A stretch of DNA of 64,000 nucleotides from Nitrososphaerota archaeon (GTDB lineage: Archaea > Thermoproteota > Nitrososphaeria > Nitrososphaerales > Nitrosopumilaceae). Where the stretch lies: contig JAGWGA010000003.1 of NCBI GenBank assembly GCA_028867675.1, positions 26,619 to 90,618 on the forward strand, given 5' to 3'. Positions within the stretch are counted from its first letter, which is position 1; the number at the start of each line of letters is the position of its first letter. Below the pieces are notes generated by a model that saw only the letters and a list, made by a program, of their open reading frames with translations, made no database searches and had not been told where the DNA came from. Positions 27,180-35,044 of the stretch are shown here, one piece after another. Made by a program: the position numbers and the translations under genes.

Positions 27180-27712
27180 TTTGCTAAAACCACCTGTAAA
27201 TCAGAGTATATGGGGCCACTGGGAGTTAAGACGCTTTGCTTGAACTTTAACTCTGTTATGGCACTTGTCCCAAAATCTACATCCTTGAATTTGTCTATTG
27301 TATTTGTAATGTCTGTCTTGTTTCTAATTCTAAATATTGTAAGATGTGGCCTAAATGGTTTGTCTGACTTGAACCCTAAAGGCTTTAATTTTTTTTCTAC
27401 TTGTTGTGCAAGTTCAACCAGTTTCTTTCCAGCTTCATCATCTACACCAACCCAGACAACTCTTGGGTATCTTGGATTTGGAAATGCTCCAACGTGAGTA
27501 AATCTTACTTTGATTGGAGAAAATGTAACTGTGGACAATTCTTTTTTTACCTTCTCAACATATTCGTCTGATGTTTCTCCCAAGAATAATAATGTAAAAT
27601 GCATGTTATGTTTTTGTACGGGAGTTGCCTTTATCTTAAATTCAGATTGGGTCTTGCCAATTTTATCCAAGACATTTTCATCATGAAGCTCAATAGCAAC
27701 AAAAGTACGCAT
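27176..27712 (-). CDS. thpR: RNA 2',3'-cyclic phosphodiesterase
   Basis: 178 residues of the 2H phosphoesterase (LigT/ThpR) family, with both catalytic HxTx motifs: HFTLLFLG (about 42-49) and HLTIFRI (about 126-132). Opens 2',3'-cyclic phosphates on RNA ends. First gene of a tightly overlapping operon with cca, which also works on RNA 3' ends. Divergent from the UPF0200 gene with 67 bp between starts. Confidence 0.94.
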   Translation of the reverse strand: MRTFVAIELHDENVLDKIGKTQSEFKIKATPVQKHNMHFTLLFLGETSDEYVEKVKKELSTVTFSPIKVRFTHVGAFPNPRYPRVVWVGVDDEAGKKLVELAQQVEKKLKPLGFKSDKPFRPHLTIFRIRNKTDITNTIDKFKDVDFGTSAITELKFKQSVLTPSGPIYSDLQVVLAK

Positions 27713-27779
27713 TAGTGAAATTCAGATTATTCCATCTATAATGATTTCCGGTAGCTTCATAGACTAGAGAATCAAGTTT

Positions 27780-28334
27780 GTGAGTGTGACTAAGCTTATC
27801 ATCTGTCTCACAGGAATGCCTGGTGCCGGCAAGACCACAATAGCTGAGGGTCTAAAGTCAAAGGGCTTTGATAAAATTACAATGGGTGATGCTGTAAGGG
27901 CAGAAGCCTCACGAAGAAATATTGAACCTAGTGGGGCAAATCTTGGAAAAATAATGATTGATCTGCGAGAAAAGAATGGTCCAGGAGCTGTTGCAGAATT
28001 AATCCAAAATGATATTTTAAATTCAAAGTCTGATGTTGTCCTTGTAGACGGTGTACGATCTATATCAGAAGTTAACGTATTGAAAAAAATTGGTACAGTC
28101 AAGGTTTTAGCTATACACGCATCTGGTGATACTAGATACAAGTTTCTAACAGGAAGGGGAAGATCTGATGCTCCATCTGATCGTGAAGACTTTACAAAAA
28201 GAGACTCTAGAGAAATTGGTGTTGGTATGAGTGAATCAATTGCCTTAGCAGATGAAACAATATCCAACAACAACATGACAATTGAGGAACTAGTTGCTGC
28301 TGCATATCATATAATACAAGGCTGGATGAATTGA
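27780..28334 (+). CDS. UPF0200-family nucleotide kinase-like P-loop protein
   Basis: 184 residues beginning at GTG. The Walker A loop is LTGMPGAGKTT (about 10-20), with DAVRAEASRR and VVLVDGVRSISEV following, as in UPF0200 proteins related to dephospho-CoA and adenylate kinases. The GRGRSDAPSDREDF region acts as a lid. The next gene starts within its stop codon (TTGA overlap), so they are co-translated. Physiological substrate unknown. Confidence 0.9.
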   Translation: MSVTKLIICLTGMPGAGKTTIAEGLKSKGFDKITMGDAVRAEASRRNIEPSGANLGKIMIDLREKNGPGAVAELIQNDILNSKSDVVLVDGVRSISEVNVLKKIGTVKVLAIHASGDTRYKFLTGRGRSDAPSDREDFTKRDSREIGVGMSESIALADETISNNNMTIEELVAAAYHIIQGWMN

Positions 28335-28741
28335 GAATTCCTAAAGTTCCATGTAAAATTGAAGTCTATGCAGCTGTTAATCCTTCAGAAGATCCAGAAA
28401 AAGTACGACTTGCAGTATCTAATGTAATCAACACTTCAGACTTTCAGTATAAAGAAGGAAGCATCAAGGCAACTTCAACTGATGTCGAGTCTCTGTCAAA
28501 GATCCAGGAAATTATACAAAAATATCGAACAGCCAAAGTCTACCGAAGACAAATGAGATACAACACCAAGGGAGATACTACTTGGTTTTATCTTAACAAG
28601 CAAGCAGCCTTTGTAGATGTTTTAGCAATATGTGAAGAAGCTGAAGAGTCTGCAATGGGACCAATCAAAGTTATAATCCACTCAAATGACTTGGATAAGA
28701 TAAAAGACTGGCTTGCTCCTGAACCTGTTGTAGAAGAATAA
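28331..28741 (+). CDS. UPF0201-family RNA-binding-like protein
   Basis: 136 residues, starting at TTG inside the upstream stop. The UPF0201 (COG1325) fold is seen in KIEVYAAVNPSEDPEKVRLAVSNVI and TAKVYRRQMRYNTKGDTTWFYLNKQAAFVDV, a ferredoxin-like pair of repeats. Family members are described as exosome- or RNA-associated. UPF0200 and UPF0201 genes are often neighbours in archaea. Confidence 0.9.
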   Translation: MRIPKVPCKIEVYAAVNPSEDPEKVRLAVSNVINTSDFQYKEGSIKATSTDVESLSKIQEIIQKYRTAKVYRRQMRYNTKGDTTWFYLNKQAAFVDVLAICEEAEESAMGPIKVIIHSNDLDKIKDWLAPEPVVEE

Positions 28742-28817
28742 CTGCATAAATTTATCACATTTGCTCAAATAGAATACATTTCGAGTTTTTTATCAAAACC
28801 TAAAGACTTGGAATGGC

Positions 28818-29672
28818 TTGATAGGTAAATTAATCATAATTGGAATTATAGCAGTAGCATTACTTGTGATACTGCCTAGCTCGGCCAAGATATTTTCTAG
28901 TAATCCTACACTGGACGCATTAAAGACAAAGATTGATCATGCTACTAGCGACAAATACCTGCTTAATGATACAAATTCAACAATTAAACAAGTAACTTTG
29001 GGTGGAAAACTTGTCGATTCAATTTCAACTGGCTTGCCAACTGCAAGTGCTTCCAGTACTCCTGCATCTGTACCTACTTCTATCTATCAGCTTGCTCCAA
29101 AATATGTAAATCAGCAAAACTATACCGGTCAAGTCTTTGAAAAGACCGGAGATACATGTTCAATCTCTGTTCCAGGATTAGCACAATCTGTAAACGGACA
29201 GACAGAACTTACTCATATTGTTCAGCTTGGTCAGTGTTCTCTAAATGTTGGTGATCCTGTTCAGGTGACAACACTTACAACAACACCTGGAGCTCCTCAA
29301 GTAAATCCATCAAGTGGTTTGCAAATAACTCCTTATTCCAGAGATTCAGGTTCTGCATTGCCATCTTTGCCTCCTTACTATAATGTAGTTCAACTAAGTA
29401 CAATAAACCAAGGAAACACTGCCACGTTGAATTTTGATGATGCATCTGGTGAGACAAAATCTGTAACAGTTACAGTACGAAATAGTGATACTGTTTTATT
29501 TACTGGAACATTTTATTCTTCAAAATTTACTACTGAGATCAAGGATGTTCCAAACACTCCACATATTATAGAAATGACAATAGACAATGCTGTATACGGA
29601 ACATTACATGCATCTGCATATGCTCCATCCAATGCACAAAATTCCACAATTAACGGAATCTTGTCTCAATAA
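28818..29672 (+). CDS. Membrane-anchored or secreted beta-rich protein
   Basis: 284 residues starting at TTG. The N-terminal helix (LIIIGIIAVALLVILPSSA) is a signal anchor. The rest is Ser/Thr/Pro-rich and beta-rich, with two cysteines (GDTCSISV, LGQCSLNV) in an OB- or Ig-like segment. A second beta domain follows (YYNVVQLSTINQGNTATL). It ends NAQNSTINGILSQ without an anchor. Function not recognised. Confidence 0.7.
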   Translation: MIGKLIIIGIIAVALLVILPSSAKIFSSNPTLDALKTKIDHATSDKYLLNDTNSTIKQVTLGGKLVDSISTGLPTASASSTPASVPTSIYQLAPKYVNQQNYTGQVFEKTGDTCSISVPGLAQSVNGQTELTHIVQLGQCSLNVGDPVQVTTLTTTPGAPQVNPSSGLQITPYSRDSGSALPSLPPYYNVVQLSTINQGNTATLNFDDASGETKSVTVTVRNSDTVLFTGTFYSSKFTTEIKDVPNTPHIIEMTIDNAVYGTLHASAYAPSNAQNSTINGILSQ

Positions 29673-29812
29673 AATTTGTTAATTGAAAAATCATTGATAG
29701 TAAAATGTTAAACTGGTAATTCATACCGCTATCTGGACTTCCAACATCATATTATAATATGTGAAATTAGGTACAAAAATGGAACCTGAAACTGAACAAT
29801 TCTTCCTTATCT

Positions 29813-29819
29813 TTTTAAA
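29813..29819 (+). promoter_or_regulatory. TATA box of the NHL-repeat gene
   Basis: TTTTTAAAT-type box about 30 bp before the ATG at 29847, so the mRNA is probably leaderless. A clear example of the promoter style in this window. Confidence 0.5.
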
Positions 29820-29846
29820 TCATGAAATGTCCCGTACATCTAAACT

Positions 29847-31430
29847 ATGAAAACCCTGATTCTTGCCATGTTTACAATAATTATCATTGCAAGTTCGATG
29901 ACTGTTGGAAATGCTCATGCAACCAGCATTTCAGCAACATTTGTATCTTCATTTGGTAATACAGATACAGGAAATGGGCAGCTTGCAATTCCACAGGGGA
30001 TTGCACTAGACCAGTCTGGAAACGTATACGTTGCAGATCAGATGCATAATCGAGTAGCAAAATTTGATTCTACGGGGAATTTTATAACCCAGATAGGAGC
30101 AGACCGTCTGAGTACTCCCATAAACGTGGCAGTTGATGAATCTGGAAACGTATATGTCTTAAACATGAACGGAATAGAAAAATTCAACTCTACGGGCAAC
30201 TTTGTTTCCAAGTTTGGTGCTTATGGTATGAATGAAGCAAAGCAAAAAGAGCCTCAGGGCATTGCAGTTGATGAAGCTGGAAACGTATACATCACAGATT
30301 TTTCAAACATTGCAAAATACGACTCTACGGGCAACTTTGTTTCCAAGTTTGGTACTTGGGGCATGAAAGATGGACAGCTTAACAGCACTGGTTATATGAC
30401 AATTGACAATTCTGGAAACATATACGTTGCAGATGGAAACGAACGAGTCGAGAAATTTTCCAGTGACGGAACATTCCTAGCAAAATGGGGTTCATATTGT
30501 AGCGTAAATGATTATCATACTTCTGCAATATACTGTCATGACCCGGACGGCCCTGGACCTCTCAATATTGGAGACGGTCAGTTTGCAAATCTAGAAGGCA
30601 TTGCACTTGACAAATTCGGAAATGTATTTGTTACAGACATGGGTAACAGCCGAGTGCAGGTATTCGATCCTTCCGGCAACTTTTTGTATAAATTTGGTTC
30701 TTTTGGTACCGACGGTGGTCAATTTGCAAATCCCAATGGTATTGCATTAGACAACTCTGGAAACCTATACGTTGTTGATCAGAACAATGCCAGAGTACAG
30801 ATTTTCCATATAGACTACAACAGTGTAGCAAGTTCGTCAAATGATACTCCATCATCCACTCCAACTACTGCAACTACGTCTATATTTTCATCATCTAACC
30901 CTTCAACATTTGGCCAGCCAACAACCTTTACTGCTACAATTACACCATCGTCTGCAACTGAAACAGTGCAATTTGCAATTGATGGGACAGATGTTGGTTC
31001 TCCAGTTACAATATCTAACGATGCTGCTACTTTGCCTAACATATCCAATCTTTCTGTAGGATCTCATACTATTACTGCAACATATTCTGGTGATACAAAT
31101 ATTCTAGCAAGTACAGCCACTTATACACAGATTGTAAATCCAACTGCAATTGCTGCTGGGGCTAAGACATCTATATCTACAGCTGCTACCCCGCCAACTG
31201 CTGTAACTACACCACCAATTGCAGCAGCACCTTCAACTACGATTCAATCTGTCATACCGCAGTCTACAACTGCACCATTAACTTCAGTACCTACCCTATC
31301 ATCAGTACAAAAGATTCCAAATTGGGCAAAAAATGTTTTTTCATACTATGGACAAGGACAAATATCTGATGGAGAATTAATTAGTGCGATAAACTTTCTA
31401 ATCCAACAGGGTATCATTGAATTAAAGTAA
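29847..31430 (+). CDS. Secreted NHL-repeat protein with Ig-like domain and C-terminal helical domain
   Basis: 527 residues. A signal peptide (LILAMFTIIIIASSMTVGNA) is followed by about six NHL repeats (30-325) with the pattern GIALDQSGNVYVADQMHNRVAKFDSTGNF, making a beta-propeller. A bacterial Ig-like domain (350-435, SSATETVQFAIDGTDVG...SHTITATYSGDTN) and an Ala/Thr/Pro linker come next. The last 40 residues (IPNWAKNVFSYYGQGQISDGELISAINFLIQQGII) match the small helical domain common at the ends of thaumarchaeal secreted proteins. Probably a surface adhesion or binding protein. Confidence 0.9.
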   Translation: MKTLILAMFTIIIIASSMTVGNAHATSISATFVSSFGNTDTGNGQLAIPQGIALDQSGNVYVADQMHNRVAKFDSTGNFITQIGADRLSTPINVAVDESGNVYVLNMNGIEKFNSTGNFVSKFGAYGMNEAKQKEPQGIAVDEAGNVYITDFSNIAKYDSTGNFVSKFGTWGMKDGQLNSTGYMTIDNSGNIYVADGNERVEKFSSDGTFLAKWGSYCSVNDYHTSAIYCHDPDGPGPLNIGDGQFANLEGIALDKFGNVFVTDMGNSRVQVFDPSGNFLYKFGSFGTDGGQFANPNGIALDNSGNLYVVDQNNARVQIFHIDYNSVASSSNDTPSSTPTTATTSIFSSSNPSTFGQPTTFTATITPSSATETVQFAIDGTDVGSPVTISNDAATLPNISNLSVGSHTITATYSGDTNILASTATYTQIVNPTAIAAGAKTSISTAATPPTAVTTPPIAAAPSTTIQSVIPQSTTAPLTSVPTLSSVQKIPNWAKNVFSYYGQGQISDGELISAINFLIQQGIIELK

Positions 31431-31587
31431 CTAAATTAGAAGAAATCTATATCTCGCTTTTTTAAATTATTATATCATACATCTTCTCTTCATACCGTCT
31501 TTTTATTTGTAATAATAATACCTTAAAACCTCTTTTTGACAACATAAATCACATTTTATAGAAGACTTGCAAACATGTAAGATCTAA

Positions 31588-32883
31588 TTGGCCTTAAAAC
31601 GAGAGATTGGAATTTTTGGAGCTGCATCCATTGGAATTACAAATATCATCGGTGCTGGAATATTTGTCCTAAGCGGTATAGCTGCAGGACTTGCAGGTCC
31701 TTCTGTGATTATCTCATTTTTGATTGCAGGATTTGTTTCACTTTTAACCGCATTTTCATCAGCTGAACTTACATCGTTTGTTACTGAAACAGGGGGAGGT
31801 TATGCATTTACAAAAAGAGCTTTTGGAAGATTTTGGAGTTTTCTTGTGGGATGGCTAGGATATTTTGATGCAATTGTTGGTGCAGCATCAGTATCGGTAG
31901 GATTTGCTGCATACTTTACATCACTCTTTGGATTGGAAGGCACAACACCACTAATTCTTGCTGCATTTTGTTTGCCCATAGCTATGCTTGTTTTGAATTT
32001 AATTGGAATTAAGGAAGTAAGTCGAGCCGCATCTGGCATGGTAATAATCAAAATTTTTGCTCTAGTCCTTATCTTGTTTCTTGGAGGTTTCTATCTTTCA
32101 AGTCATTACAGTGTAAGCCACTATACGCCATTTTTTCCAAATGGGTTTTCAGGAACACTAAATGGATCTGCCATCATCTTCTTCGCCTTTGTGGGATTTA
32201 ACATCATTAGTTTAATGTCTGAAGAAACAAAAAACCCTGAGAAAACAATTCCAAAAGCCATTCTACTGGCCTTTGGCGTCACGTTTGTTCTTTATGTTGG
32301 AATTGGGCTGGTTGAGGTTGGTGTTTTGGATTGGAAGGGTCTGGGCACCGCAGCATCTCCATTACATGATCTCGTCACAAAAATTTCAGACAATAAAATG
32401 TTAATTGACTTTGTTTCATTTGCAGCACTTATTGCAACAGGCTCAGTTACAATGGGTTCCATAGCTGGAACCTCAAGAGCAAGTTTTGCAATGAGCAGAG
32501 ATGGACTCTTTCCACGGTGGTTTAGTTATATTCATAGTAGATTCGGTACACCATTTGTAGGCATAACGGTTAGCGGATTTGCAATCGCAGTCATTGCAAC
32601 CATATTTTTTAAAAGCATAGATGTTATTGCATCAATTTTTAATTTTGGAATATTGTTTACTTATATCCTGATACATCTTTCATTGATTAAATTAAGAAAA
32701 AAAGAGCCTGAAACAAAAAGAGGTTTTAAGGTTCCGTTTTATCCCGTTGTTCCCATTATTGGGATAGGCAGTTCTATTATTCTGATGTATTTTCTTTCTG
32801 ATACTGCAAAGATTGCCTCGGCCATCTGGATAATTATAGGATTAATACTGTACATTATTCTCATTAGAAAACAAAATAACTAG
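31588..32883 (+). CDS. APC-superfamily amino-acid permease
   Basis: 431 residues with 12 predicted membrane helices, starting at TTG. The first helix has the family motif IGITNIIGAGIFVLSGIAAGLAGP, with the broken-helix Gly triplet that binds the amino-acid backbone. Helix 6 shows FFAFVGFNIISLMSEETKNPEKTIPKAI, the APC consensus. Imports amino acids or polyamines by cation symport or exchange; the substrate is not predictable. Confidence 0.92.
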   Translation: MALKREIGIFGAASIGITNIIGAGIFVLSGIAAGLAGPSVIISFLIAGFVSLLTAFSSAELTSFVTETGGGYAFTKRAFGRFWSFLVGWLGYFDAIVGAASVSVGFAAYFTSLFGLEGTTPLILAAFCLPIAMLVLNLIGIKEVSRAASGMVIIKIFALVLILFLGGFYLSSHYSVSHYTPFFPNGFSGTLNGSAIIFFAFVGFNIISLMSEETKNPEKTIPKAILLAFGVTFVLYVGIGLVEVGVLDWKGLGTAASPLHDLVTKISDNKMLIDFVSFAALIATGSVTMGSIAGTSRASFAMSRDGLFPRWFSYIHSRFGTPFVGITVSGFAIAVIATIFFKSIDVIASIFNFGILFTYILIHLSLIKLRKKEPETKRGFKVPFYPVVPIIGIGSSIILMYFLSDTAKIASAIWIIIGLILYIILIRKQNN

Positions 32884-32965
32884 TTTTGAAATACTTGGAT
32901 TAAAATTTAGTTCAAATTACTTGGCCATGATATATTTTAAAACAAAAATTTAGGATGGGTTTACC

Positions 32966-33436
32966 TTATCCTCGGATTAGGTCTGCCCAAGATTTTCGCT
33001 CTTCCATGGGAACACTATGTGGTCTTCCCTCGGCTTTTTCTTGTATCAGATCAGCTGCCATCTCTGCCTCAATTTGCAGTTCTTCTTTGATTCTGCCTGA
33101 GAATAAACCAGCAACGCCAGATATCTTGTAGTTCAGGCTAATCTCTAAAAGAGTTGTATTTCCAAGTGTACTCAAAAGAATATCTTTTGTTCCATTTATC
33201 ACACCCTTGGTCCAAAGCACATGCAATCCTTCTTTAGGCACAAGTGTAATTTTTTGTAGGCACTTGTCTACCTTGCCTACTACAACTTCGCGAACAATCT
33301 CATTTTGTTTCTTTGAGATGTTTCTAATCCTTTTAGTTAGGTTCCAGAACTTGGGGTCATCGTCTACTTTTGATATTATGTCGTAGACCTTTTCTAATGG
33401 CGCACCGATCTGTACTCTGACTTTGATTTCTACCAT
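32966..33436 (-). CDS. SRPBCC (polyketide cyclase/dehydrase-like) protein
   Basis: 156 residues of the START/Bet v1 helix-grip fold: VQIGAPLEKVYDIISKVDDDPKFWNLTKRI at the N terminus, a curved beta sheet in the middle and a long C-terminal helix (ELQIEAEMAADLIQEKAEG). Such proteins bind hydrophobic ligands or act as cyclases. No neighbour identifies the ligand. Confidence 0.85.
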   Translation of the reverse strand: MVEIKVRVQIGAPLEKVYDIISKVDDDPKFWNLTKRIRNISKKQNEIVREVVVGKVDKCLQKITLVPKEGLHVLWTKGVINGTKDILLSTLGNTTLLEISLNYKISGVAGLFSGRIKEELQIEAEMAADLIQEKAEGRPHSVPMEERKSWADLIRG

Positions 33437-33567
33437 GGTATGTTATTAGTGATTGTACCATAAATTATCTGGGTACACAATGTAAGACGATTGTATCTGA
33501 AGAGTATTTGACAATTGCTTCTGAACAACTTATCATTTCTTAAATATTTAGAAATTAATTACAATTT

Positions 33568-34101
33568 ATGAAAGAGATAACAAACAAGAAAAAAACAGCG
33601 ACTATTACATTTAGATTTGATACGGATCTTATAGAGAGATTACAAAGAGAGGCCAAAAATCACCAAGTAAATACAAATACACTTGCTACACAAGCTCTGA
33701 AGAGATTCCTAGAGTGGGATGTTTATCAATCAAGAATAGGTCTAGTCAGCCTTAACAAATCAGTCTTTACAAAAATTTTTGATGCCCTGAGTGAAAAAAA
33801 GGTAATAGAAATTGCATCTATGGGAAAAGATGAGATGCGTGATATTGCAATGTTTATGAAAGGAGAGACAGATGTCATTTCATTTATGTCATGGTTTGAG
33901 ATGCAGATGATAAACTCCTCTGTTCAGGTAAGCCACATGTCTGATGATGGAACACATACATTTGTCATGAAACACGATAATGGCAAAAACTGGTCATTAT
34001 ACAACAAGACAATCCTGGAACTCATCTTCGAAGAGCTCTTCCACAAAAAAATTGATGTCAAATACGACAAGAACATGTTTGCACTTCGATTTCAAGAATG
34101 A
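33568..34101 (+). CDS. Ribbon-helix-helix-type regulator, paralogue 3 of 3
   Basis: 177 residues. ITFRFDTDLIERLQREAKNHQVNTNTLATQALKRFLEWDVYQSRIGLV forms the ribbon-helix-helix part; the C terminus has THTFVMKHDNGKNWSLYNKTILELIFEELF. This is the same arrangement as the genes at 16955 and 21314. An AT-rich promoter (CTTAAATATTTAG) lies about 25 bp before the start. Confidence 0.75.
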   Translation: MKEITNKKKTATITFRFDTDLIERLQREAKNHQVNTNTLATQALKRFLEWDVYQSRIGLVSLNKSVFTKIFDALSEKKVIEIASMGKDEMRDIAMFMKGETDVISFMSWFEMQMINSSVQVSHMSDDGTHTFVMKHDNGKNWSLYNKTILELIFEELFHKKIDVKYDKNMFALRFQE

Positions 34102-34183
34102 TTTGAAAATAAAATCAATGCCGTCTTACTTTGTCTTACAATGAATACTCCGTGATTATATTTGTCTAAGACCATATGATATC

Positions 34184-34486
34184 ATGAACAAATCCGATTC
34201 CAACATAAATCAGACAAAGAATCTTCAGCCAATGGTTGCAGGCGGAGTTATGCTTGCTATTATAGTTCTAATGATGACTATGGTATGGCCAGTCTGGAAT
34301 TTGATCCCGCAATATGTAACTGAGACAGTAAAGATTGTCTCAGTAGATCAGAGTGGATGCTGGGCAGATACACAAGACAACTACCTAGTAAAACTCGTGG
34401 GAGCATGTAACGGACAGCCAGGTCAGCACGTAATGGGAACCTATGATGTCAAGGTAAAACAAAGAATGCATACATTTCTCCCCTAG
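34184..34486 (+). CDS. Small single-helix membrane protein
   Basis: 100 residues. One helix (MVAGGVMLAIIVLMMTMVWPVWNLI, about 17-41) precedes an external domain with two cysteines (SGCWADTQD, VGACNGQPG) likely joined by a disulfide. Function not recognised. Confidence 0.65.
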   Translation: MNKSDSNINQTKNLQPMVAGGVMLAIIVLMMTMVWPVWNLIPQYVTETVKIVSVDQSGCWADTQDNYLVKLVGACNGQPGQHVMGTYDVKVKQRMHTFLP

Positions 34487-34559
34487 AAATTGGCTCATAT
34501 TTTAAGTCACATTGATGGTCTGACTAAATCCAAGCTTTTTTATTTTTTAAAATTATATT

Positions 34560-34976
34560 TTATTTGATCAACATGACTGGCACTTTTGATTTGTGCAAGA
34601 CATAAGTTGACACACTTCCAAGAAATATTTTCTTGAAGGTAGAAAGACCTCTTGCACCTATTATTATCAAATCTATGCCGCGAGTATCTGCAAACTCTAC
34701 AATGACGTGTCCCGGATCGCCTCTGACCAATCTTGAGGAGAAGACAATATCGTTGTCTCTTGCGAGTTTTTCTGCGGAAAGGATGAATGATGGAGGGATC
34801 TTTTCATCTAGTTCTAACTTTATTCTCTGTTTTGTTCCATGTGGCTCATGAACCACGTGAATAGCAATGATGGATGCTTCGTGTTCTTTTGCAATATGTA
34901 TTGCAGTTGCTAAACACTTTAAGGAATTTTTTGAATTATCTAAAGGTACTAGAATTTTTCTAATTTGTTCTACCAT
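34560..34976 (-). CDS. Universal stress protein (UspA family)
   Basis: 138 residues of the alpha/beta Usp fold: ILVPLDNSKNSLKCLATAIHIA at the N terminus, and the ATP-binding signature GARGLSTFKKIFLGSVSTYVLHKSKVPVMLIK at the C terminus. The G-x2-G-x9-G-(S/T) spacing indicates an ATP-binding type. Monocistronic. Confidence 0.93.
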   Translation of the reverse strand: MVEQIRKILVPLDNSKNSLKCLATAIHIAKEHEASIIAIHVVHEPHGTKQRIKLELDEKIPPSFILSAEKLARDNDIVFSSRLVRGDPGHVIVEFADTRGIDLIIIGARGLSTFKKIFLGSVSTYVLHKSKVPVMLIK

Positions 34977-35044
34977 GTTATAATGCCACCTCTTTCTGTG
35001 TTATAGAAGTTACGTTCATTTTCATAGCAGAAAATCATCTTTAA

